From Massilia sp. Mn16-1_5 (GTDB lineage Bacteria; Pseudomonadota; Gammaproteobacteria; Burkholderiales; Burkholderiaceae_D), in the NCBI RefSeq assembly GCF_004798585.1, contig NZ_PPXQ01000001.1:372001-436000 (forward strand): 64,000 nt of DNA, written 5' to 3'. The number at the start of each line of letters is the position of its first letter. Positions within the stretch are counted from its first letter, which is position 1. Shown here one piece after another: positions 34,780-44,624 of this stretch. The notes under the pieces are model-generated. The model saw nothing but the letters and a program-made list of their open reading frames with translations, was not told the DNA's origin and made no database searches. A program made the translations under genes and the position numbers.

Positions 34780-34990
34780 TCGTCGTTCACCCCGGGGCCG
34801 TGCCCCGGGCTCCGTGCATTTCGTCCGATATGCATGCAGCTCATCGCAGCATTTCGCAGTTCATCCATCCAAAATAACAACGCGCGGGATCGTCAATTGA
34901 CGGGTGGGGCCGCCTCCTAGATACTGCGCGCTGACAGTTTCTATCCAATTTTTATAAATACACGTCAGAGTCCAATCTGGGAGATCCTCA

Positions 34991-36163
34991 ATGCTGCGCA
35001 ACACACTACTTATCCTTGCTATCGCGTCCACTTTGGCCGCCTGCAACAAGGAGGCCAAGGACCAAGGAAAGCCCGACGGCAAAGCCGTGGCAGGGGCCAG
35101 CCAGAAGGACACCCGCCCGGACCAACTGCTGGTCGCGCCGCAGGACCTGCTGACGGTCTCGAGTGACGCCCTGGCCTCCGGTCCCGTGATCACCGGCTCG
35201 ATCCAGCCGGAACGCCGCGCCGACCTGCGCGCCGAAGTCTCGGCCGTGGTGCTGCAGGTGCTCAAGGAAAACGGCGAGCCGGTCAAGAAAGGCGACCTGC
35301 TGGTGAAACTCGACGAGACGGCGATCCGTGATTCCCTGGTCTCGGCCGACGCCGGCGTGACCGCAGCAAGCCAGGCGCTCGACCAGGCCAACCGCCAGCT
35401 CGAGCGCCTGAAAACCCTGCGCGCCTCGGGCATGACCTCGGCCGCGGCCCAGGATGAAGCCGAAGTACGCCGCAACAGCGCCCTGAGCGAACTGTCGGCG
35501 GCGCGCAGCCGCGCGGCGCTGGCACGCCAGCAGATTGCCCGCACCTCGGTGCGCGCGCCCTTTGACGGCATCGTCAGCGACCGCAAGGTGTCGGCCGGCG
35601 ACACCGCCACCATCGGCAAGGAGCTGGTGAAGGTCATCGATCCGACCAGCATGCGTTTCGAAGGCCGCGTCTCGACCGACAAGATCAGCACGATCAAGGT
35701 CGGCCAGCAAGTGAAATACCATATCAACGGCTACGGCACCCAGCAGTTCACCGGCGTCGTGCGCCGCATCGACGCCTCGGCCAACGACATCACGCGCCAG
35801 GTCGAAGTCCTGGTCGGCCTGACCGGCGAACAGCCGCGCGTGGCCGGCCTGTACGCGGAAGGCCGGATCGACGCCGAAACGTCGAACGTGCTGATGCTGC
35901 CGGAAAGCGCGCTGGTCAAGGCCGGCGACAAGACCTACACCTGGCGCGTGAAAGGCAATCTGCTGTCGAAAGTCGACCTGCAGACCGGCGCGCGCGACCA
36001 GCGCACCGGTAATATCGAGATCAAGGCAGGCCTGGCCGCCGGCGACACCGTGCTGCGCAACCCGAGCTCGAACCTGAAGGATGGCCAGAAGGTGCAGTTC
36101 GCGGGCGCCGCCCCCAGCAAGACCCTGGCCAGCGCGACCGTCCCGGCCGCCAAGGGTAACTAA
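34991..36163 (+). CDS. RND efflux periplasmic adaptor (membrane fusion protein) lipoprotein
   Basis: A 390-residue HlyD-type adaptor. It has a lipobox (TLAAC, Cys18), a lipoyl half-motif GSIQPERRADLRAEVSAVV, a coiled-coil hairpin (about residues 110-180) and the second half-motif VRAPFDGIVSDRKVSAGD, then beta-barrel domains. It bridges the inner-membrane RND pump to an outer-membrane TolC-type channel. Its permease follows 13 bases downstream; no outer-membrane factor gene is adjacent, so TolC must come from elsewhere. Confidence 0.93.
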   Translation: MLRNTLLILAIASTLAACNKEAKDQGKPDGKAVAGASQKDTRPDQLLVAPQDLLTVSSDALASGPVITGSIQPERRADLRAEVSAVVLQVLKENGEPVKKGDLLVKLDETAIRDSLVSADAGVTAASQALDQANRQLERLKTLRASGMTSAAAQDEAEVRRNSALSELSAARSRAALARQQIARTSVRAPFDGIVSDRKVSAGDTATIGKELVKVIDPTSMRFEGRVSTDKISTIKVGQQVKYHINGYGTQQFTGVVRRIDASANDITRQVEVLVGLTGEQPRVAGLYAEGRIDAETSNVLMLPESALVKAGDKTYTWRVKGNLLSKVDLQTGARDQRTGNIEIKAGLAAGDTVLRNPSSNLKDGQKVQFAGAAPSKTLASATVPAAKGN

Positions 36164-36176
36164 GGGAAACTGAGCC

Positions 36177-39100
36177 ATGTTCCTTTCTAATTTCTCAGTC
36201 AAGAAGCCGATCGCCACGATCGTGCTGATCGTCGGCATGATGTGCATGGGCCTGCTGGCCCTGTCCAAGCTGCGCGTCAACCAGAACCCGGACGTCGAGA
36301 TCCCTGTCATCGTCGTCAACATCCCGTATCCGGGCGCTTCGCCGGAAACCAGCGAGCGCGAGATCGTCAACCGCCTGGAAAAGCAGATGCTCAGCGTGCC
36401 GGGCGTGACCGAGGTCGAGTCGTATGCGAACGAGGGCAGCGCCACGATGGTGCTGCAGTTCGACTTCAAGCGTAACCTGATCGAAGCCTCGGACGACGTG
36501 CGCAACGCCATCTCGGCGGTGCGTTATAAATTGCCGACGGAAATGCGCGAGCCGATCCTGCGCCGCGTCGATCCGGCCTCGCAGCCGATCATGCAGCTGG
36601 CCTTGTCTTCGAGCGCGCAGTCGCACGCCGAACTGTCGCGCCTGGCCGAAGACGTGCTGGCCGACCGTTTCCGTGCGATCGAAGGCGTGTCGACCGTCAA
36701 CGTCAACGGTTCGCTGCGGCGCGAGCTCTCGGTCCTGCTGCGAGCCGATAAACTGCGCGAATACAACGTCTCGGTCAGCGAAGTGGCGAACGCCCTGCGC
36801 AACCAGAACACCAACGCGCCGGTGGGCAAGGTACGTGGCGAAATGGACGAGAAGGGCATCCGCCTGATCGGCCGCATCGAGCGTCCGGAAGACTTCTCGC
36901 AGGTCGTCGTCAAGCGCATGGGCGAGACCATCGTGCGCCTGAACCAGGTCGCCGAGATCCGCGACGGCTTCGCCGACGTCGACAGCGCCTCGATCCACAG
37001 CGGCTCGCCGAACGTCGGCATCTCCATCGTCCGGACCCGCGATGCCTCGACCGTGTCGATCGCCAAGGAAGTGCGCAAGCTCGTCGAGGAAATCAACAAG
37101 GAACTGCCGAAGGGCAGCTCGCTGAACATTACCCGCGATGGCGGCAACGAGGCGCAATCGAGCCTGAACAACGTGATCGAGTCGCTGGTCTTCGGCGCCG
37201 TGCTGACCGTGTTCGTGGTTTACGCCTTCCTGAACTCCTGGCGCTCGACCCTGATCACGGCGCTGTCGCTGCCGACCTCGGTGCTGGCCGCCTTCATCGC
37301 GGTCTGGCTGTGCGGCTTCACGCTGAACTTCATGACCCTGCTCGGGCTGTCGCTGGCGATCGGCGTGCTGATCGACGACGCCATCGTGGTGCGGGAAAAC
37401 ATCGTGCGCCACATGGAAAACGGCGCCGACCGCCGTACCGCGGCCCTGGTCGGCACTTCCGAGATCGGCATGGCGGTCGCGTCCACGACCTTCTCGATCA
37501 TGGCCGTGTTCATTCCGGTGGCCTTCATGCCGGGCATCGCCGGCGAGTGGTTCCGTCCGTTCGCACTGACCGTGACCTGCTCGGTGCTGGTCTCGCTGTT
37601 CATCTCCTTCACGCTCGACCCGATGCTGTCGGCCTACTGGGGCGACCCGCCGGGCCATCATCATGCGCCGAAGAAGGGCATCTCGAAGGTGCTCGGCCGC
37701 TTCAACGACTGGTTCGACCGCCAGGCTGCGCGCTACGGCAACGTCATCGCCTGGGCGCTGCACCACCGCCGCTGGATGGGTGTGATCGCACTGGCCACCT
37801 TTATCGGCGCGATCTTCCTGCAGGGTAGTTTCGGCGGCACCAGCTTCCTGCCCAAGGGCGACGGCAACAAGATCATGATCGAGGTGCGCACCCCCGCTTC
37901 CTCGAGCCTGGAATATGCGCGCCTCAAGATGGAGCAGGCGGCCGCGCTGGCGCGCACCATTCCGGAAACCCGCGCCACCGACAGCGTCATCAAGCCGAGC
38001 GGCGGCTCGATCTATATCGAGATCGGCAAGCGCAACACGCGCAACCGCACCGCGGCCGCCATCGGCGCCGAACTGCGCACCAAGGTAGCCCAGCTGGTGG
38101 GCGCCGAGTACACGGTGCTCGACGACCTGAACGGCGGCGGCAAGCCGGTCCAGATCGAGTTCACCGGCGCCGATTCACGCAAGCTCATGGAGCTGACCAC
38201 GGCCTACATGGACAAGCTGCGCCAGGTGCCGGGCGCGGTCGACGTCACGCTGTCGCAGCAGGATCCGAAGAACGAGCTGCAGATCGAACTCGACCGGGGA
38301 CTTGCGAACTCGATGGGCGTGTCGGTGGGCGATGCCGCCACCGCCTTGCGCGTGGCCTTCGCCGGTATCGAAGTCGGCGACTGGGTCGACCCGACCGGCG
38401 AGACGCGCGACGTCGCGGTGCGCCTGCATCCGCAAGACCGCGTCAACATCGAAAACATCGAGCGCCTGCCGATCGCGATTGCCGGCACCAACATGATGGT
38501 GCCGCTGGAACAGATCGCCCGCATCAGCATGGGTAAAGGTCCGTCGGAAATCGTGCACAAGGACGGCAAGCGCGTGATCACCGTCTCGGCCAACGCGCAG
38601 GGCCGCTCCAGCGGCGAAGTCACGGCCGACGCCATGAAGCTGGCCAAGACCTTCGACTTCCCGCCGGGCTATGGCCTGGCCCTGGGCGGCGCCGGCAAGG
38701 ATCAGCAGGAACTGTTCCGCGAAATGACGATCGCGCTGCTCGGCGGTATCGGCCTGATGTACCTGATCCTGGTGATGCAGTTCGGCTCCTTCACGGCCCC
38801 GCTGGGCGTGATGCTGTCGCTGCCGCTGTCCCTGATCGGCGTGGTGCTGGCGCTCCTGATCACCGGGGGCACCCTGAACCTGATGAGCTTTATCGGCATC
38901 ATCATGCTGATGGGCCTGGTGGCCAAGAACGCGATCCTGCTGCTGGACGCGGCGCGCGCCCTGGAAGCGGAAGGCTACGACCGCGAGGATGCGCTGATGA
39001 AGGCGGGCCGCATGCGTCTGCGCCCGATCCTGATGACAACCTTCGCGCTGATCGCCGGCATGCTGCCGGTGGCCCTGGCGCTCGGTCCGGACGGCAAGTT

Positions 39101-39419
39101 CTACCAGCCGCTGGCGGTGGCCATCATCGGCGGGACGATCACCTCGACCTTCCTGACCCTGCTGGTCGTGCCGACCTTCTACGACAGCATCGAGATCGCC
39201 CGCGACCGCATGGCGGCCAAGTTCCATCGCCGCGTGGAGCGCTTCACCGCACTGCCGGCCTTCGTGATGACCTTCATCGAAGCGATCCTGACGCTGACCT
39301 TCGTGCGCCTGGTGTTCCGCCTCGTCGTGCGGGGCTTCCGTCTTGCCACCGGCCGCGGCCGCAAGCCGGCGGTGCCGCTGGCCAAGGCGCCGGTTGCCAA
39401 GGTGACCGAAGGCGTATAA
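36177..39419 (+). CDS. RND (HAE1-type) efflux permease
   Basis: A 1080-residue inner-membrane proton-driven pump with 12 predicted helices in the 1+5, 1+5 arrangement and two large periplasmic loops. The proton-relay acidic pair is in helix 4 (GVLIDDAIVVRENIV) and the second-half signature MGLVAKNAILLLD is present. It belongs to the hydrophobe/amphiphile group (AcrB/MexB/MdtB-like) rather than the heavy-metal CusA group, since the Met triad is absent. Substrate range unknown. It follows the adaptor gene as a two-gene operon ending at a strong terminator. Confidence 0.95.
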   Translation: MFLSNFSVKKPIATIVLIVGMMCMGLLALSKLRVNQNPDVEIPVIVVNIPYPGASPETSEREIVNRLEKQMLSVPGVTEVESYANEGSATMVLQFDFKRNLIEASDDVRNAISAVRYKLPTEMREPILRRVDPASQPIMQLALSSSAQSHAELSRLAEDVLADRFRAIEGVSTVNVNGSLRRELSVLLRADKLREYNVSVSEVANALRNQNTNAPVGKVRGEMDEKGIRLIGRIERPEDFSQVVVKRMGETIVRLNQVAEIRDGFADVDSASIHSGSPNVGISIVRTRDASTVSIAKEVRKLVEEINKELPKGSSLNITRDGGNEAQSSLNNVIESLVFGAVLTVFVVYAFLNSWRSTLITALSLPTSVLAAFIAVWLCGFTLNFMTLLGLSLAIGVLIDDAIVVRENIVRHMENGADRRTAALVGTSEIGMAVASTTFSIMAVFIPVAFMPGIAGEWFRPFALTVTCSVLVSLFISFTLDPMLSAYWGDPPGHHHAPKKGISKVLGRFNDWFDRQAARYGNVIAWALHHRRWMGVIALATFIGAIFLQGSFGGTSFLPKGDGNKIMIEVRTPASSSLEYARLKMEQAAALARTIPETRATDSVIKPSGGSIYIEIGKRNTRNRTAAAIGAELRTKVAQLVGAEYTVLDDLNGGGKPVQIEFTGADSRKLMELTTAYMDKLRQVPGAVDVTLSQQDPKNELQIELDRGLANSMGVSVGDAATALRVAFAGIEVGDWVDPTGETRDVAVRLHPQDRVNIENIERLPIAIAGTNMMVPLEQIARISMGKGPSEIVHKDGKRVITVSANAQGRSSGEVTADAMKLAKTFDFPPGYGLALGGAGKDQQELFREMTIALLGGIGLMYLILVMQFGSFTAPLGVMLSLPLSLIGVVLALLITGGTLNLMSFIGIIMLMGLVAKNAILLLDAARALEAEGYDREDALMKAGRMRLRPILMTTFALIAGMLPVALALGPDGKFYQPLAVAIIGGTITSTFLTLLVVPTFYDSIEIARDRMAAKFHRRVERFTALPAFVMTFIEAILTLTFVRLVFRLVVRGFRLATGRGRKPAVPLAKAPVAKVTEGV

Positions 39420-39437
39420 AAGCGTCGCTGCAACGTG

Positions 39438-39465
39438 AAAAAGCCCGCGCGAGCGGGCTTTTTTT
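39438..39465 (+). terminator. Bidirectional Rho-independent terminator
   Basis: A-run, stem AAGCCCGC / GCGGGCTT with a GCGA loop, and a seven-T tract, 18 bases after the RND permease stop and facing the lipoprotein gene at 39480. Confidence 0.92.
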
Positions 39466-39479
39466 CGTCTTGGCGCTGC

Positions 39480-39962
39480 TTAGTGGATGCTGCCCGCGCC
39501 GCCGGAACCGGGCTTGGTGGAAGCGGGGCCGGTGCCGGTCGTGTTGCCGGTATGGCCGACGTGATCGGTGCCCGCTGCCGGGGCGCTCTGCATCGGAGCG
39601 CCGCCCGGATTGGCGCCGCCGGTCGTGTTGCCGCTGGCATCGACCGGCTTGACGCCGTCGACCCCGCTCGCGCCGCCCACTGCACCTAGGCTGTTCTCCT
39701 GCGTGCCTTCCTCCTTGCCGACGGTGCGCGGCGTATTGTTGGTGTTGTACTCGGTCGAGGACAAACCCGCATTGCCCGAGTTCCCGGTGGCGCCGCTCAC
39801 CCCGGCAGCCGAACCGCCGCCGCTTCCTTCGACCCGCTCGGTCACGTGGGCGGCATCGCCGGCGCCCCCGATGCCGGAATCCTTCTTGCTGCAGGCGCCG
39901 AGCGTGGCGGCCAGGAAAGCCGCGGTCAGTACGACGGTCGGTATGGTCTTCATCTTGCGCAT
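39480..39962 (-). CDS. Low-complexity Gly/Ser/Asn-rich lipoprotein (160 aa)
   Basis: It has a lipoprotein signal (TLGAC), then a long disordered Gly/Ser/Thr/Asn/Ala-rich chain with no fold I recognise. The ribosome site GAGGAG lies 8 bases before the ATG at 39962. It resembles the next lipoprotein at 40287-40769 in its leader (MK/NxIxTxxxLTAALLAxxLGAC) and its low-complexity mature part, so the two are probably related. Probably an envelope-anchored spacer of unknown function. Confidence 0.7.
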   Translation of the reverse strand: MRKMKTIPTVVLTAAFLAATLGACSKKDSGIGGAGDAAHVTERVEGSGGGSAAGVSGATGNSGNAGLSSTEYNTNNTPRTVGKEEGTQENSLGAVGGASGVDGVKPVDASGNTTGGANPGGAPMQSAPAAGTDHVGHTGNTTGTGPASTKPGSGGAGSIH

Positions 39963-40286
39963 GGTGGAGCTCCTCATTCGATGGCTTGCCGCTGCCGCGC
40001 ACAGTTGGCGGCACGGGGATGAAGTGCATTGTGTCACGGTCCTGCGGCATGCACTGTGCGCTGTTTGACAGAGCGGAAACAGCCGGGCGTGATGCTACAG
40101 GCGGAAGGCGCAGCCGAAAGCGGGCGCTCGACAGCACGACCAAAACGAGGGACAGGGAGGAGAGACGAAAGCCTGCGTACAGCGGGGCTGCCGCAGGACT
40201 GCATTGAAACGCCGGCGCAGATTGCCGGCCAGGTGCAAACGCGGAGCCCGCGTTGTGGGGCTCCGGTTTTTGGACAGACCTGCCGG
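39963..40286. other. Intergenic gap between the two low-complexity lipoproteins
   Basis: About 324 bases. Apart from the ribosome site of the 39962 gene and the hairpin listed at 40243-40264, no gene or clear promoter is seen. Open frames across it continue antisense into the lipoprotein genes and are rejected. Confidence 0.6.
40243..40264 (-). terminator. Hairpin after the Thr/Gly-repeat lipoprotein gene
   Basis: Stem GGAGCCC / GGGCTCC with an 8-base loop, 23 bases past the minus-strand stop at 40287. The best T-tract is on the plus strand, so orientation is uncertain. Confidence 0.45.
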
Positions 40287-41136
<850 letters not shown>

Positions 41137-42105
41137 TCATGACATTTTTGTATCGTCCGGCGTGTCGCCGGCGATCGATTCGAGCAAGGCCGGGATCTCG
41201 TCCGGGATCTCGCGCGCCAGGTAGCCGAGTGTGCCCATGCGTTCGGCCAGGCGTTCGCCGGCGCGTGCATGCAGGGCCACGCCCCAGCAGGCGGCCTGTT
41301 CCAGGCTCGCACCGCGGGCCGCAAGGCCGGTGATGATGCCGGCCAGCGTGTCGCCCGAGCCGGAGATGGCCAGGCCGACATTGCCGCCTTCGTGCTGCCA
41401 CATGTTGCCCTCTGGCGAAGCGATCACGGTGCGCGCGCCTTTCAGTGCCACCACCGCGTTCCATTGCGCGCTCGATGCCAGCGCCCGGGCGTCGGGCCCG
41501 GAGACGATCTCGTCCTTCTCGATGCCGGTCAGGTGCGCCATCTCGCCGCAATGGGGCGTGACGATGACAGGCTGCTGGAAACGGAAGGCTTCACCCGGCG
41601 CCCAGCCCGGCGGCGCATGCAGCAGCGTGCCCATGGCGCAGGCGTCGAGCACGACGGCGGTGTCACTGCCCTGCATGCGTTCGAGCAGGCCGTGCACCAG
41701 TTCGGCCGCCGCCGCTTCGTCCTGCATGCCCGGTCCGATCAGCATGGCGTTCACGCGGTCGGCCAGCGGGTCGAGCCGGGCAATCGCTTCCGGCAGGAAG
41801 CCCCCGGCCTCGGTTTCGGCCAGGCCGATGACGCGCGCCTCGGGCATGGCCAGCGCCACCAGCTGGGCGACACTGGCGCCGGTGGCGACCGTCAGCTTGC
41901 CGGCACCGGCGCGCAAGGCGGCGGTGGCAGCGAGGATGACGGCGCCCGGCATTTCGCGCGAGCCGCCCAGGATCAGCACGTGCCCGCGTACTTCCTTGTC
42001 GCCTTCGACGGCGGGCATCGGGAGCGGCCACTCGCGCAGGAGCTGCGTAGTGACGTCGTGCACGGCGGCAGGGGCGTGGATCGCATTCATCATGTTCATC
42101 GACAC
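41137..42105 (-). CDS. nnrD: ADP/ATP-dependent NAD(P)H-hydrate dehydratase
   Basis: A 322-residue ribokinase-like enzyme that repairs hydrated NAD(P)H. It has the GHVLILGGS start of the fold, RAGAGKLTVAT, TPHCGEMAHLTG and the catalytic/phosphate loop ISGSGDTLAGIITGL. It corresponds to the C-terminal half of E. coli YjeF/Nnr; the epimerase half is not present, so it is a stand-alone dehydratase. The start is GTG at 42105, 6 bases after the upstream gene's stop, or ATG at 42099; the ribosome site GAGG suits either. It follows the phosphatase gene in one operon. Confidence 0.9.
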   Translation of the reverse strand: MSMNMMNAIHAPAAVHDVTTQLLREWPLPMPAVEGDKEVRGHVLILGGSREMPGAVILAATAALRAGAGKLTVATGASVAQLVALAMPEARVIGLAETEAGGFLPEAIARLDPLADRVNAMLIGPGMQDEAAAAELVHGLLERMQGSDTAVVLDACAMGTLLHAPPGWAPGEAFRFQQPVIVTPHCGEMAHLTGIEKDEIVSGPDARALASSAQWNAVVALKGARTVIASPEGNMWQHEGGNVGLAISGSGDTLAGIITGLAARGASLEQAACWGVALHARAGERLAERMGTLGYLAREIPDEIPALLESIAGDTPDDTKMS

Positions 42106-42111
42106 GCTGCC

Positions 42112-42876
42112 TCAGGCTTTCGGTGCGGACGGCACGTCCTTGCCGACGGTAACCGGCGTACCGGTGTTCTCGAGCGGAGCGACGAAATTCACGAGGCGCA
42201 CCACCAGGCGGCCATGCTTGCCCTGGATGGGGTCGAAGGAATACGAGGTGACCGAGCAGTTCGGCACGTCGCCGGCGCGGTCGAAAGCCAGGATGCTGGC
42301 TTCGTCGAGGCGCTCGATCAGGTAGCGGAAGCAGTTGACGATCACCTGGTGGGCGACGATCACGACGCGCTCGTGGCACCAGTCGCGGCTGAGGGTGTCG
42401 AGCACGCTGCGCAGGCGCAGGATGACGTCGCACCAGCTCTCGCCGCCCGGCGGACGGAAGTAGAACTTGCCGACGTGCTGGCGCTGCGCATACAGCTCGG
42501 GATACTTGTGGGCGATGCCGTGCGTGGTGAGGCGGTCGAGGATGCCGAATTCCTTCTCGCGCAGGCGCTCGTCGGCATTGATAGCCAGCAGCGTGTCGCG
42601 CTCGAGGCGGCGAATCAGGATCTTGGCGGTCTCGGCCGCACGCACATAGGGCGAGTGCAGGACGACGTTGGGGCGCTCGTGCTGGGGCAGGCTGGCGAAC
42701 CAGGAGGCGAGGGCTTCGGACTGGCGGATGCCCAGCTCGGAGAGCGGCACGTCGACGTCGCGCTCGGCGATGTCGATTTCGTGCCCGGCAGCAGCTTCGG
42801 CAACGTCACGTGCGACGTTGCCTGCGCTTTGCCCGTGCCGGATCAGCCAGAGTTCCTGTGGCCACTTTTGTTCCAT
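42112..42876 (-). CDS. Histidine phosphatase (phosphoglycerate mutase-like) family protein
   Basis: A 254-residue protein of the RHG superfamily, with RHG at residues 13-15 (phospho-His acceptor), Arg in HSPYVRAAET, a Glu in REKEFG and the second His in VIVAHQVIV. The family includes metabolite and protein phosphatases; the substrate is not evident. It is the first gene of a two-gene unit with nnrD, so metabolite repair is a plausible context. Confidence 0.88.
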   Translation of the reverse strand: MEQKWPQELWLIRHGQSAGNVARDVAEAAAGHEIDIAERDVDVPLSELGIRQSEALASWFASLPQHERPNVVLHSPYVRAAETAKILIRRLERDTLLAINADERLREKEFGILDRLTTHGIAHKYPELYAQRQHVGKFYFRPPGGESWCDVILRLRSVLDTLSRDWCHERVVIVAHQVIVNCFRYLIERLDEASILAFDRAGDVPNCSVTSYSFDPIQGKHGRLVVRLVNFVAPLENTGTPVTVGKDVPSAPKA

Positions 42877-42975
42877 TACCTGCCCGTCGTTGATGTTGAC
42901 ATGACATCATCATAGACAGATTCGGCAGGTGGACCGCGCACGATTCCGTGCGCAAACTAATAACTTTTTTAAGGG

Positions 42976-44376
42976 TCAGGCGGTCTGTTCTTCGCTGTCC
43001 AGATTGGTTTCCGCGTCGCTATTAAATACCGCGATGTTGGTGGCGCCAAGTACGCGCGAAGTAATGGTGCCGGCCGTAATCGAGCCGCTCACGTTCAGGG
43101 CGGTGCGCCCCATGTCGATCAGCGGTTCGATCGAGATCAGCAGGCCGGCCAGGGCCACCGGCAGGTCGAGCGCGGAAAGCACGATCAGGGCCGCGAAGGT
43201 GGCGCCGCCGCCGACCCCGGCCACGCCGATCGAGCCGAACACGACGATGGCCAGCAGCGGCAGGATGAAGCTCGCGGTCCACGGATCGATGCCGACCGTC
43301 GGCGCGATCATCACGGCCAGCATGGCCGGATAGATGCCGGCGCAGCCGTTCTGGCCGATGGTGGCGCCGAAGGAGGCGGCGAAGTTGGCGATGCCTTCTG
43401 GCGTGCCCAGGCGCGTGGTCTGGGTTGCCACGCTCATCGGAATCGAACCGGCGCTGGTGCGCGAGGTGAAGGCGAAGGCCAGCACCGGGAAGATCTTCTT
43501 CACGTAGCGTGCCGGGTTCAGGCCGCTGAGTGCCACCAGGATCAGGTGCACGCCGAACATCAGGATCAGGGCGCTGTAGGACGCGAGCACGAAGCTGGCC
43601 AGGTTCAGGATGTCCTGCAGGCTGGAGCCGGCCACGACCTTGGTCATCAGCGCGAACACGCCATAGGGCGTCAGGCGCAGCACCAGGGTCACCATGCGCA
43701 TCACGATGGTGTGGGCGACGTGCACGAAATGGCTGAAGGAGGCGAACTCGCTCGGCTTCTTGGCGGCGATGCCGGTCGCCGCGATGCCGACAAACACCGA
43801 GAAGAACACGACCGCGATGGTCGAGGTCTTGCGCGCGCCCGTCATGTCGAGGAAGGGATTGGCCGGAATGAACGAGAGCAGCATCGAGGGCAGCGAGATC
43901 TCCTTTGCCGTCGACAGCGAGCCCTGCAGGTATTCGCCGCGCGCCACCTCGGCCGCCGACGCGGTCAGGCCGACGGCGGTGAGGCCGAACAGTTTCGCCA
44001 TCAGGATGCCGATCATGGCGGCCACCGCCGTCGTGGCGATCAGGATGCCGATGGTCAGGGCGCTGATCTTGCCGAGCGAGGCGGCATCGCGCAGTTTCAG
44101 GATGGCGCCGATGATCGAGACCATGATCAGCGGGATCACGATCATCTGCAGCAGTTTCACGTAGCCGCTGCCGAGCACGTCGAGCCAGGCATTGGTGGCC
44201 GCGACCGTGGGCGAACCGGCGCCGTAGATCGCCTGCAGCGCCGCACCCAGCAGCACCCCCAGGCCGAGGCCGCTGAAGACGCGCTTGGTGAAGGAGGCGT
44301 GGGCCGCCTGCATGCGGTAGAGGAGGGCGCAGACGAGCAGGGCGACGGCGAGGTTGAGGATCACGGGAAGCGTCAT
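42976..44376 (-). CDS. tcyP: L-cystine uptake symporter TcyP
   Basis: A 466-residue sodium/proton:dicarboxylate-family transporter closely resembling TcyP/YdjN by recall: GSGYVKLLQMIVIPLIM, LTPYGVFALMTKVVAGSSLQ, FAFTSRTSAGSIPM, FGATIGQNGCAGIYPAMLA and LISIEPLIDMGRTALNVSGS. It has about eight to ten membrane helices and re-entrant loops. It imports cystine across the inner membrane. The ATG at 44376 starts at the first helix; the in-frame extension to 44580 is not credible. The acidic tail is typical of cytoplasmic ends. Confidence 0.9.
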   Translation of the reverse strand: MTLPVILNLAVALLVCALLYRMQAAHASFTKRVFSGLGLGVLLGAALQAIYGAGSPTVAATNAWLDVLGSGYVKLLQMIVIPLIMVSIIGAILKLRDAASLGKISALTIGILIATTAVAAMIGILMAKLFGLTAVGLTASAAEVARGEYLQGSLSTAKEISLPSMLLSFIPANPFLDMTGARKTSTIAVVFFSVFVGIAATGIAAKKPSEFASFSHFVHVAHTIVMRMVTLVLRLTPYGVFALMTKVVAGSSLQDILNLASFVLASYSALILMFGVHLILVALSGLNPARYVKKIFPVLAFAFTSRTSAGSIPMSVATQTTRLGTPEGIANFAASFGATIGQNGCAGIYPAMLAVMIAPTVGIDPWTASFILPLLAIVVFGSIGVAGVGGGATFAALIVLSALDLPVALAGLLISIEPLIDMGRTALNVSGSITAGTITSRVLGATNIAVFNSDAETNLDSEEQTA

Positions 44377-44624
44377 GTCGTTCTTCTTATAAAACCAAAA
44401 TACTTGATCGCAGCATTCTATAGGCAAACCGTTTGCGCCGCAGAAACAAGGCCTTGTCGTTTCATTCACGGGCCATGACGGCTTGTTATCGTTTCGTTGT
44501 CCTCGCACGACGAAAAATGGAAATCCAGTGTGGATATCCGATAGTGTTTCCTGGGGGATTCGAAAATTTCTATAATCCAATGAGCTAGGGCTCTGCCTTC
44601 CACTTACTTTTCAGCGGTCGAATC

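Noticed and set aside
36195..37766. 523-codon frame antisense to the RND permease
   Set aside because: Composition shadow (Arg/His/Asp-rich) of a fully conserved permease.
39274..40143. 289-codon minus-strand frame overlapping the RND permease end
   Set aside because: Arg/Gly-rich shadow of the lipoprotein gene and of the permease in other frames.
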